DNA of 64,000 nucleotides from Crithidia fasciculata (taxonomy: Eukaryota; Euglenozoa; Kinetoplastea; Trypanosomatida; Trypanosomatidae), in contig CM003429.1 in NCBI GenBank assembly GCA_000331325.2, positions 837,001-901,000 on the forward strand, written 5' to 3'. The translations under genes were made by a program, and so were the position numbers. Under the pieces are notes generated by a model, which saw only the letters and a program-made list of their open reading frames with translations, searched no databases and was not told the origin of the DNA. Each line of letters starts with the position of its first letter. Positions within the stretch are counted from its first letter, which is position 1. Shown piece by piece: positions 1 through 9,326 of the stretch.

Positions 1-3000
1 CGGCAGGAGATCATGCCGGAGGAAAAGCGGGTGTGCGTCACCACCTCGCTGCCGGAGTGGACGCACCCCGCCTTTCTCTCCATCACGCACCTCAACACAA
101 TTCAGACCACCATCTTCCAAACGGCCTTCCACACGTCGCAGAACATGCTGGTGTGTGCGCCGACCGGGGCGGGTAAGACGGTGTGTGCGCTGCTCGTAAT
201 GCTGCGCTGCATCAGCGAGCACTTCAACGGCGGTGTCCTCGACCGCGACTTTAAGATCATCTTCGTGGCCCCGATGAAGGCGCTGGCGCAGGAGATGGTG
301 GAGAACTTCTCGCGGCGGTTGGCGCCGTTTCTGATCAAGGTGCGCGAGCTGACGGGCGACATGCAGCTGACGAAGCGGGAGCTGGCCGAGACGCAGGTGA
401 TCGTGACGACGCCGGAGAAGTGGGACGTCATCACCCGCAAGTCGAGCAACGAGGAGCTGATCAGCCAGGTGAAGCTCATCATCATGGACGAGATCCACCT
501 GCTCAACGAGGACCGTGGACCGGTGCTCGAGGCGATCGTGGCGCGGACGCTGCGCTATGGGGAGCTGAACCCGGAGCATCGTGTCCGCCTTGTCGGGCTC
601 AGCGCGACGCTGCCCAACTACAAGGATGTGGCCAACTTTCTGCAGGCAGACCTGCGGGAGGGGCTCAAGGTGTTTGGCGCCGAGTACCGCCCCGTCCCGC
701 TGGAGCAGACCTTCATCGGCATCCAGAGCAGCGCGGGTCAGCAGAAGTACAACAAGGAGCACGAGCTGGACCGCCTCGCTTACGAGGAGGTGGTGCGGAA
801 CATGCGGGACGGCCACCAGGTGATGGTGTTTGTGCACTCACGCAAGCAGACGGTGCAGCTGGCCAAGTACTTTGTCGAGGAGGCAAAGCGCCGCGGCGAG
901 GAGCACCTCTTCCAGTACAAGGGTGTCATGCCATCGGCTGTGGAGAAGAAGGGACGCACCCTGCAGGGACGCGATTTGTCGGCGCTGTTCTCCGCCGGCT
1001 TCGGTGCACATCACGCCGGTCTCGTGCGCTACGACCGCACCAGCACCGAGGGCTTCTTTCGGGAGGGCTACCTGCGCGTGCTGTGCTGCACGAGCACGCT
1101 GGCCTGGGGTGTGAACCTGCCGGCCCACACGGTTGTCATTCGCGGCACGCAAATGTACGACCCGAAGCGTGGTGGCCTCGTGTCCATCTCGGTGCTCGAC
1201 GTGATGCAGATCTTTGGTCGCGCCGGTCGTCCGCAGTACGACACAAGCGGGCACGGCATCATCATATCCGACGACAAGGAGGTGAGCCACTTCCTGCGCC
1301 TCATCGCCCACGCGCTACCCATTGAGAGCCAGATGCAGGGCAAGCTGTGCGACCACCTCAACGCCGAGGTCAACGCCGGCACCATCTCGTCCGTGATGGA
1401 GGCCTCGTCGTGGCTGGAGTACACCTACATGTGGCAGCGCATCCGCGTGAACCCGCTGACCTACGGGCTGAAGGTGAACAACGTGCGCAAGGACCCGGAG
1501 CTGAAGATGGTGCGCTACGAGATGATCAACACCTCCTTCACCGACCTCGCAATTGCTGGGATGGTGCGCTACAACCCGGAGACGGGCTCAGTCGAGAGCA
1601 CCGACCTTGGCCGCCTCGCGAGTCACTACTACATCACCTACGAGAGCATCAGCATCTTCAACGAGAAGATGCGCCGGCCCGATGACACGTGGATCGACAC
1701 GCTGGACATGGGCACTGCCATGAACATTGCCGCCTCGGCGAAGGAGTACAGCCAGCTGAAGGTGCGCCAGGAGGAGCTGGACGAGCTGCAGAAGCTGCAT
1801 CAGGTGCTGCCGAAGCAGGTGCGCGAGTTCCGCATAAGTGGCGAAAGCACCGACGAGACAAGCACGCAGTGGAAGGTGACGACGCTGCTGAAGGCCTACA
1901 TCAGCCGGCTGGCGGTTGAGACGCACTCGCTCTCGTCGGACATGGTGTACGTGATGCAGAACATGCCCCGCATCTGCCGCGCGCTCTTCGAGATCGAGCT
2001 GGAGCGGGGCCACCCGATGACCACCTACACCTACCTGACGCTGTGCAAGTGCATGGAGCACCGCTGCTGGGACTTTGAGCACCCATTAATGCAGTTCGCC
2101 AGCTGGGGACGCCGCGTCAACATCACCGACGCTGTGTGGGTCAATCTCGAGAAGCGCAACCCCAGCATGCAGCTGCTGCAGGAGATGACGGCGAAGGAGG
2201 TGGGGCAGATGGTGCACAACGTGCGGGCCGGCCGCGACATTGCCGACCTGGTGGCCAAGTTCCCGTCGGTGAACATCGACATCGACGTCCAGCCCATCAC
2301 CCGCTCCATTCTGCGTGTGAAGGTGACGATCGAGGCCGACTTTATGTGGAATCGCGACATCTCCGGCAACTCGGAGCTCTTCTGGCTGCTGGTCGAGGAC
2401 CAGGACAACCACTTCATCTTCCACCACGAGTCGGTGACGATCACGCGGAAGGAGGTGGAGGCGGGCATCCCGCACGTCGTGAACCTTGCCGTCCCTATTG
2501 TGCCGCAGTACGACATGTACGCGGTGCGCCTCTACAGCGACCGGTGGATGGGCTGCAAGGAGGACTACACCTTCTCCATTGGCCACCTGCACCTGCCCGA
2601 GGACTCGCAGATGACGACGAAGCTGCTGCCTCTCAGCCCGTTGCGTCTGCACGTCATCCCAGAGGAGTACCACGTCCTCTTCGAGAAGTACAACCAGTTC
2701 AACGCCGTGCAGACGCAGATCTTCCACGCCATGTTCCACACCGACCAGAACGTCTTTCTCGGTGCGCCGACGGGCAGTGGCAAGACCATCGCGGCGGAGA
2801 TGGCCATTCTGCGCGTCTTTGAGCAGCACTCGGGCAAGAAGGTGGTCTACATCGCGCCGCTGAAGGCTCTCGTGAAGGAGCGGCTGCGGGACTGGAAGGC
2901 GCGCATGAAGCTGATCGGGCGCTCCGTGGTGGAGTTGTCGGGTGACGCGACGCCGGACATCAGCGCACTCGCCAAGGCCGACATTTTGTGCACCACGCCT

Positions 3001-5190
3001 GAGAAGTGGGACGGAATCTCGCGTAACTGGCAGGTGCGCAGCTACGTGACGGCGGTGAAGCTGGTGGTGTTTGACGAGGTGCACATGCTGGGCACGGACC
3101 GCGGTCCGATTCTGGAGGTGATTGTGAGCCGCATGCGGTACATTGGCTGGAACCTGAAGGCGCCGATCCGCCTCGTCGGTCTGTCCACCGCTGTCTCCAA
3201 CCCTGGTGACCTGAGCTCGTGGCTCGGCGTGGAGAAGAAGTGGGCCGTCTTCAACTTCGACCCGTCGGTGCGGCCGGTCCCTATGACGGTGCACATCGCC
3301 GGCTATCACGGCAAGAACTACTGCCCGCGGATGGCGACGATGAACAAGCCGACGTACAACGCCATCTGCGAGAAGAGCCCCACGCAGCCGGTGATCGTCT
3401 TCGTCTCGTCGCGCCGGCAGACCCGCCTGACCGCCATGGCGCTCATCGGCTTTCTGCTGATGGAGGGGAACACCGCGAAGTGGGTGCACATGGACGTGCA
3501 GCAGGTGCAGAAGTACACGGCGGAGCTGGACGACCCCTACGTGAAGCACTGCCTGCAGTTCGGCGTCGGCATCCACCACGCCGGTCTGCTGGAGGGCGAC
3601 CGCACGATCGTCGAGGACGCGTTCCTCTCCGGCCGCATTCAGGTGCTGGTGGCGACGTCGACTCTTGCCTGGGGTGTGAACTTCCCGGCCCACATGGTCG
3701 TCGTGAAGGGGACGGAGTACTACGACGCGAAGACCTCCTCCTACGTGGACTTCCCCATCACCGACGTGCTGCAGATGATCGGCCGCGCTGGGCGGCCGCA
3801 GTACGACACGGAGGGCGTCGCCCAGGTGCTCTGCCACGAGCCCAAGAAGGGCTTCTACCGCAAGTTTCTCTATGACCCCTTCCCGGTGGAGAGCGCACTA
3901 CACAAGCAGCTGCACGTGCACATCAACGCCGAGATCGTCTCGGGCACCATCAACACGCGGCAGGACGCCGTGAACTACCTCACCTGGACCTACCTCTTTC
4001 GCCGCATTGCCCGCAACCCGTCCTACTACGGCCTGGAGGACGGCTCACCCAAGGCGGTCACCATCTTCCTCTCGAGCCTCGTGAAGGGCATCCTGGCCGA
4101 CCTGGAGCAGTGCGGCTGCATCGAGCCGCCCGACGCGATGGACGAGGACGCCGACCCCGACGCGATTCAGTACACCGTGCTGGGCAAGCTGTGCTCCTAC
4201 TACTACATCTCCCACCTCACGGTGGCGCTGTTCGACCGCAGCATCGGGCCCGACCAGACGTGCGCCGAGCTGCTGCGGCTGCTGTGCGACGCCGAGGAGT
4301 TCAACGAGCTGCCGGTGCGGCACAACGAGGACAAGCTGAACATGGAGCTGGCGCGTCAGCTGCCGCTGCCGATCCGCGACACCGAGGCAGACAGCCCCCA
4401 CGTGAAGGCCTACCTCCTCTTCCAGGCCCTCTTCGACCGCGCCGCGATGCCCATCACCGACTACTTGACAGATCAGAAGTCCGCGATGGACAACGCCGTG
4501 CGTGTTATCCAGGCCATGACAGACGTCGCCGCCAACAACGGCCACCTCTTCGCCGCGCTGCGCTGCATGACGCTGATGCAGTGCGTCGTGCAGGCTCGCT
4601 GGTGGGATGACAACTCGCTCCTGCAGATCCCGAACGTCGTGAAGGCGATGCTGCCGGTGGTGGAGCGGGGGTGCGGCGTGGCGAACGCGGCGGAGCTGGC
4701 AAACAGCCCGCTGGCGGTGCTGCAGAAATTCCGCAAGGTGCTGGAGATGCCCGTCTTCGGCTTGCAGAGGCGCGAGGTGAACGAGTCGATGGCGGCCGTG
4801 CGGGGGCTGCCACTCATTCAGGTCGATCTCGCCCTCGCGCAGCAGCCCGCGCAGCCAGACGATGAAGCCGGGGAGGCGACCTACGAGCTCGCGGTGCACC
4901 TGCAGCGTCTCTCCTTTGGTCAGAAGAGCGTCGTTGCCCCGCACTTCTCCAAGGCGAAGGATGAGCAGTACTGGGTCGTGGTCGGCCACGAGCGCACGGG
5001 GGAGTTGGTGGCCCTGAAGCGTGTGAACCGTCTGCGCCAGAGTCACACGACGACCCTGCGCATCGATTGGGACGAGGACTGGGTGCAGTACAGCCCAGAC
5101 GGCGCCGTGGAGCTGAACGTGTACCTGGTGTGTGACTCCTACATTGGCATGGATCAGCAGTACAGCTTCACGCTGCCCAAGCCGCGTTGA
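1..5190 (+). CDS. ASCC3: ASCC3/Slh1-like Ski2-family double-cassette RNA helicase (5' end cut by window)
   Basis: The reading frame is open to base 1, so the gene starts outside the window; 1,729 residues are visible. Counting from the in-frame Met at base 13, cassette 1 has Walker A APTGAGKT (49-56), DEIH (159-162), SAT (197) and QIFGRAGRP (about 399-407). Cassette 2 has GAPTGSGKT (917-925), DEVH (1021-1024) and GRAGRP (1257-1262). A Sec63-like region follows each cassette, and the protein ends in a C2-like segment with IGMDQQYSF. In Brr2 the second cassette is degenerate. Here both look catalytically intact, and stretches such as KADILCTTPEKWDGISR and NYCPRMATMNKP match ASCC3/Slh1 rather than Brr2. 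Known family role: the ASC-1/RQT complex helicase that splits collided ribosomes (and, in animals, assists alkylation repair). The human protein is about 2,200 residues, so roughly 400-500 may be missing upstream. The alternative, a Brr2 spliceosomal helicase, is less likely. Confidence 0.9.
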   Translation, partial: RQEIMPEEKRVCVTTSLPEWTHPAFLSITHLNTIQTTIFQTAFHTSQNMLVCAPTGAGKTVCALLVMLRCISEHFNGGVLDRDFKIIFVAPMKALAQEMVENFSRRLAPFLIKVRELTGDMQLTKRELAETQVIVTTPEKWDVITRKSSNEELISQVKLIIMDEIHLLNEDRGPVLEAIVARTLRYGELNPEHRVRLVGLSATLPNYKDVANFLQADLREGLKVFGAEYRPVPLEQTFIGIQSSAGQQKYNKEHELDRLAYEEVVRNMRDGHQVMVFVHSRKQTVQLAKYFVEEAKRRGEEHLFQYKGVMPSAVEKKGRTLQGRDLSALFSAGFGAHHAGLVRYDRTSTEGFFREGYLRVLCCTSTLAWGVNLPAHTVVIRGTQMYDPKRGGLVSISVLDVMQIFGRAGRPQYDTSGHGIIISDDKEVSHFLRLIAHALPIESQMQGKLCDHLNAEVNAGTISSVMEASSWLEYTYMWQRIRVNPLTYGLKVNNVRKDPELKMVRYEMINTSFTDLAIAGMVRYNPETGSVESTDLGRLASHYYITYESISIFNEKMRRPDDTWIDTLDMGTAMNIAASAKEYSQLKVRQEELDELQKLHQVLPKQVREFRISGESTDETSTQWKVTTLLKAYISRLAVETHSLSSDMVYVMQNMPRICRALFEIELERGHPMTTYTYLTLCKCMEHRCWDFEHPLMQFASWGRRVNITDAVWVNLEKRNPSMQLLQEMTAKEVGQMVHNVRAGRDIADLVAKFPSVNIDIDVQPITRSILRVKVTIEADFMWNRDISGNSELFWLLVEDQDNHFIFHHESVTITRKEVEAGIPHVVNLAVPIVPQYDMYAVRLYSDRWMGCKEDYTFSIGHLHLPEDSQMTTKLLPLSPLRLHVIPEEYHVLFEKYNQFNAVQTQIFHAMFHTDQNVFLGAPTGSGKTIAAEMAILRVFEQHSGKKVVYIAPLKALVKERLRDWKARMKLIGRSVVELSGDATPDISALAKADILCTTPEKWDGISRNWQVRSYVTAVKLVVFDEVHMLGTDRGPILEVIVSRMRYIGWNLKAPIRLVGLSTAVSNPGDLSSWLGVEKKWAVFNFDPSVRPVPMTVHIAGYHGKNYCPRMATMNKPTYNAICEKSPTQPVIVFVSSRRQTRLTAMALIGFLLMEGNTAKWVHMDVQQVQKYTAELDDPYVKHCLQFGVGIHHAGLLEGDRTIVEDAFLSGRIQVLVATSTLAWGVNFPAHMVVVKGTEYYDAKTSSYVDFPITDVLQMIGRAGRPQYDTEGVAQVLCHEPKKGFYRKFLYDPFPVESALHKQLHVHINAEIVSGTINTRQDAVNYLTWTYLFRRIARNPSYYGLEDGSPKAVTIFLSSLVKGILADLEQCGCIEPPDAMDEDADPDAIQYTVLGKLCSYYYISHLTVALFDRSIGPDQTCAELLRLLCDAEEFNELPVRHNEDKLNMELARQLPLPIRDTEADSPHVKAYLLFQALFDRAAMPITDYLTDQKSAMDNAVRVIQAMTDVAANNGHLFAALRCMTLMQCVVQARWWDDNSLLQIPNVVKAMLPVVERGCGVANAAELANSPLAVLQKFRKVLEMPVFGLQRREVNESMAAVRGLPLIQVDLALAQQPAQPDDEAGEATYELAVHLQRLSFGQKSVVAPHFSKAKDEQYWVVVGHERTGELVALKRVNRLRQSHTTTLRIDWDEDWVQYSPDGAVELNVYLVCDSYIGMDQQYSFTLPKPR

Positions 5191-6019
5191 GGATGCCGAT
5201 CGTGTGTCTGTGTGTCTAGTGTGTATTTCTGTGTGTGGGTATAGGTGCTTCGTGACTTTCAAGTTCTTTCATTTTTTTTCCTTCGTGGTGGCGCGCCATT
5301 TGCGCTACCCCATTTTGCACTCCACCGCACACGCGTCGTGAGAGCAGGAGAGAGAAAAAGAGGGCTCTCCCTCAGCTCCTCTCTTCACCCACCCATACCT
5401 ACGCGACGTTCGTCTCGTACATATCTCGAGCACCATTCGCACTTTGCACCTGACACACAGTTTGGTGGTCCACCTGTTGTTTGTGTTTTTTTTTCTGTTC
5501 TTTCAATCTTTTTTATTTCTTTTTGCTCCCCTCGGCAACTGGTCGGTGCTGTCCTCCTTCCTTTCGTGCTAAGCCCCCTTCTTTCGGAGAAACCGCTACG
5601 CTGCTGCGTAGTCGAGCGATCTCACAGGCAACCATAACACAAGACAAGAAGGAAAGGAACAACAACACCAACAAAAAAAACAGAAAATAGGCAACAGTAT
5701 CGCTTTCTGCGTCAACTTTAACGATGAAAGATTGGAGCAGTAAACGTGGAGAACATGGTGGCATCTCGGGTGACACACAAAAAGAAATATAAACAAACGC
5801 AGAGAGATATTAGTGCTAAGTCGACTGGTTTGCTACTGTGGATCTTGCCGCCTCACCCAACATGCCTTACCGATTGACTACGCACCGCAGACCATGCGAA
5901 GCCACTCTTGCTACACTTCATCTCTTCTCACCAATCTTTACTTGTTTTTTTCTTTTTTTGGGTCACTCTTTGGACTACAGCGCATCCGAAGCACCGCAGA
6001 CGATGCACCTTAATCAAAA
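5191..6019 (+). other. Spacer: 3' UTR, then 5' UTR with predicted SL acceptor and a short uORF
   Basis: There is no credible gene. T-rich tracts lie at about 5470-5530 and 5935-5960. The second leads to CAG at 5978-5980, my best trans-splice acceptor for the next gene. Downstream of it lies one upstream ATG (6003), a six-codon ORF whose TGA (6021-6023) overlaps the ATG at 6020. Confidence 0.5.
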
Positions 6020-6898
6020 ATGAGCCCTTTACAAGGACAATTGCCACGAGGTGTCCACCAGCGCTTTCCAGCGGTGCGGCTCACCGGCCGCTGCTTTCTC
6101 TTGCGGCCACGCCGTTCCTCTCCTACGTCGACGTTGTCCCACAACGAAGTTGAGTGCGTCGACCTCACCCACGGAGATGCCATGTCGTCCCGTCAGCAGC
6201 CCTCGATGCCTGGCAGCCTGATGGGGAACAGCTACTACACGCAGCGCTACAAGAGCCGCATCAGCAACAACGCCGCCGCCACCACCTCATCTGCCACCAC
6301 CGCCCCACGTTTTCTTAGCGGTGATGTCATACTGCGCTTGCAGCTGTCTGCTGTGCCGCATGCCTTATCGGGTCGGCGCATCGTGGATGTTACCGGGACG
6401 CAGACGAGCTACTTTAACTCCGCCGAGCGCGATCGACACGCACTCGCGACTGTGGAGGAGACGCTGCAGACGATGCACCTGCATGACGGGCACGAGGTGC
6501 CGGCACTGCAGCGTGGCGACGTGGATTTGGTGCGTCTGCAGCCGCAGTGCGTGTATGCGCCGATGCTGAGTGAGAGGCCTGAGCACAGGAAAAGTCACAG
6601 CGGCGGCGCTGCTGCAAGCTCTTCATCGTTAGACATCACCAACGTAGCCTCTGCCCTTTACCCACTTGACAACCCTGGCGTGTTGCTCGCCCAGTCCCGC
6701 CGTCTCTCGTTCCGGTCGGAGATGGACGCTGTGCAGGTGGCTCGTGTGATGGCGGCCTCCGTGGCGGCGCTGCGGCAACGAAGCGGTGGCTTCCATGCAG
6801 CTCCGCCGTCAGGTGCGGTGCTGAAGCCGCTGGTGCGCGACGGTCACCTTGTCAGCGTCGCGTTGCGCTTTCCGCGAGGCTCAGGAAGGAGCGGTTAG
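6020..6898 (+). CDS. Hypothetical protein with presequence-like N-terminus (292 aa)
   Basis: I do not recognise a family. The first 40 residues contain many Arg and no acidic residue (MSPLQGQLPRGVHQRF...), which resembles a mitochondrial presequence. A second in-frame ATG at 6182 (MSSRQQPSM) would remove it, giving 238 residues, so the start is uncertain. The conserved-looking core runs from FLSGDVILRLQLSAVP through IVDVTGTQTSYFN to DLVRLQPQCVYAPM. A Ser/Ala-rich linker follows, and the C-terminal part contains LYPLDNPGVLLAQSRRLSFRS. There are no membrane segments or long coiled coils. It starts at an ATGA overlap with a six-codon upstream ORF, which could lower or couple its translation. Coding status rests on ORF length, GC-rich codon use and strand agreement with its neighbours. 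Confidence 0.7.
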   Translation: MSPLQGQLPRGVHQRFPAVRLTGRCFLLRPRRSSPTSTLSHNEVECVDLTHGDAMSSRQQPSMPGSLMGNSYYTQRYKSRISNNAAATTSSATTAPRFLSGDVILRLQLSAVPHALSGRRIVDVTGTQTSYFNSAERDRHALATVEETLQTMHLHDGHEVPALQRGDVDLVRLQPQCVYAPMLSERPEHRKSHSGGAAASSSSLDITNVASALYPLDNPGVLLAQSRRLSFRSEMDAVQVARVMAASVAALRQRSGGFHAAPPSGAVLKPLVRDGHLVSVALRFPRGSGRSG

Positions 6899-7333
6899 TG
6901 TTTTCATTTTCTCTGAAAGATTTCTCCGTTTTCACAGCACTCTGCATGAGCCCACAAAGCACGTCACTGAATTGAGAAAGTAGAAGTAAAAGAGAGAGAC
7001 AAGCCGAGAAGGAGCTGTTGAAGATGTTTTCCTTTCTGCGTGTCGTGGCGAGAAGGGTGCGGCGCCGTTTCATTACCGCGGCAGCTCCTTCAGCTTACTG
7101 GACTTTTGCGAGTGTGAGGAAAGGAACCAATATCAAAGAACAGAAAGCACTGTTGTATTTCTCTCTCCTCACCTCTCTCCCTCTCTCTTTCTCTCTCCTT
7201 TTGCTTGTGTTCTGTATCTGGTGCGCCTGTGCAGATTCATTCTTACTTGAGGCAGACTCTACCCACACTAACACACATATCTATCGTCGCAGCTATTGCT
7301 ACCGAGACAACAACAAAACAACAAAAGAGCGAA
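6899..7333 (+). other. Spacer with predicted SL acceptor
   Basis: A strong CT-rich tract (about 7158-7202) is followed by GCAG at 7231-7234, the likely trans-splice acceptor. This gives a 5' UTR of about 99 bases, ending in a CAA/A-rich leader with no upstream ATG. No gene is seen. Confidence 0.55.
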
Positions 7334-8191
7334 ATGCCGAGCGGTCCCAAGACGAACAAGTTCACGAATCGCCACAGCGAGGAGGCGCGGCTGCGCGATG
7401 AGGAGCGCCGCATCGACGACCGCGCCGCCCGCGACGCGGCGAAGGAGAACGCGAAGTGGGCCGAGACGGATGCGAAGGTGCTGAAGAAGCTGGAGAAGCA
7501 GCGGGAGCAGGAGGAGAAGGAGGCGGCCAAGGCAGCACGCGATGCGGAGAAGAAGGAGCAGCTGGCCCAGGAAGAGCGGGAGATGAGCTCCAAGGTGCCC
7601 GTCAAGGTTTCGAAGCGGCAGACGCAGAAGGACCTGTCGAAGATGCTCGCCGACTACGACCGCGAGCGGGAGGCCATCCGCGGCAAGGTGCACGACACGG
7701 TGGTCGAGCCCGCTAACGCGGAGGAGGCGGCGCTGCCGAACGGCAACGTGAACCGTGAGCGCGGCATCACGTCGTTTGCCGGCGCCAGCGCGGACGCAAA
7801 TGTCATCAACGCGTCTGGTAAGGCGGGCGACGTTCTTGCTGCGTTGGAGGGCAAGAACGGCGGTGCGGCCGCGATTCCCGACAACCGGCACATCGGCAAG
7901 CGTGCTCGCGTGCTCTACAAGGCCTTTTATGCGGAGCACTGGGAGGCGGTGAAGGAGGAGAAGCCCGGGCTGCGCCGTCCGCAGTACAACGACATCATTT
8001 GGGAGATGTGGCAGAAGAGCCCGTCGAACCCCTTCGTACTGCGCAGCGAGAAGATTGCGCAACAGCGCCTTGATGAGGAGCGGCGGTGGATGGAGGGGGA
8101 CTCGGAGGGAGACGAGGAAGACGAGGAGGGCGAGGAGATGGCCAAGGGCAAGCCAGCAGCTGCTGCTGCCGCTACAGGCAAGAAGAAGTAG
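7334..8191 (+). CDS. CCDC124: CCDC124/Lso2-family ribosome-associated protein (DUF1014)
   Basis: The 285-residue product starts MPSGPKTNKFTNRH. A highly charged helical region (about 15-130, Lys/Glu/Ala-rich) precedes the family's C-terminal block. That block contains ENVNR-like NGNVNRERGI, a short helix around KAGDVLAALEG, the RARVLYKAFYAEHWEAVKEEKPGLR segment, and the end motif W-x-KSPSNP. These match CCDC124 (ENVNR, RAAFTAFEEAQLPRLKQENP, WLRSPDNP). Known role: human CCDC124 and yeast Lso2 bind the mRNA channel and intersubunit region of idle 80S ribosomes and help recycle them after starvation. A poly-acidic stretch and an Ala-rich, KKK-ending tail (about 255-285) extend beyond the family core. 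The ATG at 7334 is the first ATG downstream of the predicted splice acceptor. The in-frame TTG upstream is not a plausible start. Confidence 0.88.
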   Translation: MPSGPKTNKFTNRHSEEARLRDEERRIDDRAARDAAKENAKWAETDAKVLKKLEKQREQEEKEAAKAARDAEKKEQLAQEEREMSSKVPVKVSKRQTQKDLSKMLADYDREREAIRGKVHDTVVEPANAEEAALPNGNVNRERGITSFAGASADANVINASGKAGDVLAALEGKNGGAAAIPDNRHIGKRARVLYKAFYAEHWEAVKEEKPGLRRPQYNDIIWEMWQKSPSNPFVLRSEKIAQQRLDEERRWMEGDSEGDEEDEEGEEMAKGKPAAAAAATGKKK

Positions 8192-9326
8192 GATTTGTTG
8201 GCTGCTTGCTGTCTTCCTCGTCACCGTCGTACTTTTTGTTTACGCGTTCACCTTCGTCGTCTATCGACTTCTGACATCGTCACTCCTCATTGGTTGCTCA
8301 ACGGCTCCTCTTCTCCTCTCCAGTAGAGGAGCGCCAACCGTGTGCTAGTCAATGGATATTCCCCTCTCTCTTTCTCTCACTTTAACTTTTCTTGTCAACT
8401 AATACCCAACAGTTGTTTGCTCTCGTGAAGGCCCAATAAGTGTGGGGAAAAATGGACGGCGGTGTTTGTTGCGTGGCGCACCGGTGCCCATTCCCGCATC
8501 AAAAACTGCCACAGATTTTCCTTGTCCTCGTTTCTTTGTGCTACGCTCGGGGCTTCTCCTTTCTACATTATTTTTATTATTATCGTGGCTCGACGTTGTT
8601 CTCTTCTTGCGTTGCCTTTTTGTGCAAAGAGTGCGTCCTGCAAGTACTATTGCCTGCATGAGCGCCTATTTACGTCTGCCTACATGTGCTGGAGGGAGAA
8701 AAAAGAGGAAAGAAATACACACACATACTTGCTAAGAAACGGCACATTGGATGCGTAGCAGCGGCTAAGCTTCCTTAAAAAAGAGGCGAAGTACTGGTGA
8801 GTTTCGCCTCGCTTCTATCTTCTTCTCTCATCTGCGTCACGGTGTGCTCTTCTCGTATATATGTCTACACGCGGGAGAGTGTCCTCCACGAGCGGCGTTC
8901 ATTCAACTGCTTTCGCTGCTTCCCCCCCTCCTTCTTCCCATTATTTCATTTACTGCGCCTTTCTTTACTACTAAAATGATCTAGTGCCGTGAGAGAGAGT
9001 CTTTTGTTGCCTCTTTATCACATTTAAGGACGAGATAACGGAGACTTTCTGTTTCTCCTTTCTTCATCTGCTTGTTCTTTATTTTTTTTTATGCATTTCA
9101 AATAGAAGCACACCAACATACAAACACAGAAACACACTCACAAACCCGCACACATAGACAGAAACATCTGAGTCGCTCTGGGTACATACCTTACAGCCTA
9201 GATTGCGTATTTCCGTTAAAGCTGGAAACGGGAGTCGACGTCGTCAAAACAAGAAGCTTTCACGAGCCTCATTGGCAAGGGTTGTACGCCACAACCCCTT
9301 CTGGTAATGCGGCTCTACAAGTCGTC
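8192..9326 (+). other. Spacer of about 1.1 kb: long 3' UTR and 5' UTR
   Basis: It holds T-rich and CT-rich tracts (8360-8395, 8880-8960, 9050-9090) and no convincing gene. The best acceptor is AG at 9104-9105 after the T-run. The resulting 5' UTR of about 220 bases carries a single upstream ATG (9307). That seven-codon ORF ends in TGA at 9328-9330, overlapping the main ATG at 9327. Confidence 0.5.

Noticed and set aside
2086-3837. 583-codon minus-strand ORF opposite the helicase gene, and similar long minus ORFs (57654-59450, 53685-55484, 44604-46307)
   Set aside because: They mirror GC-rich genes on the other strand, encode His/Arg/Val/Leu-rich sequence without domains, and oppose the uniform + direction of the unit.
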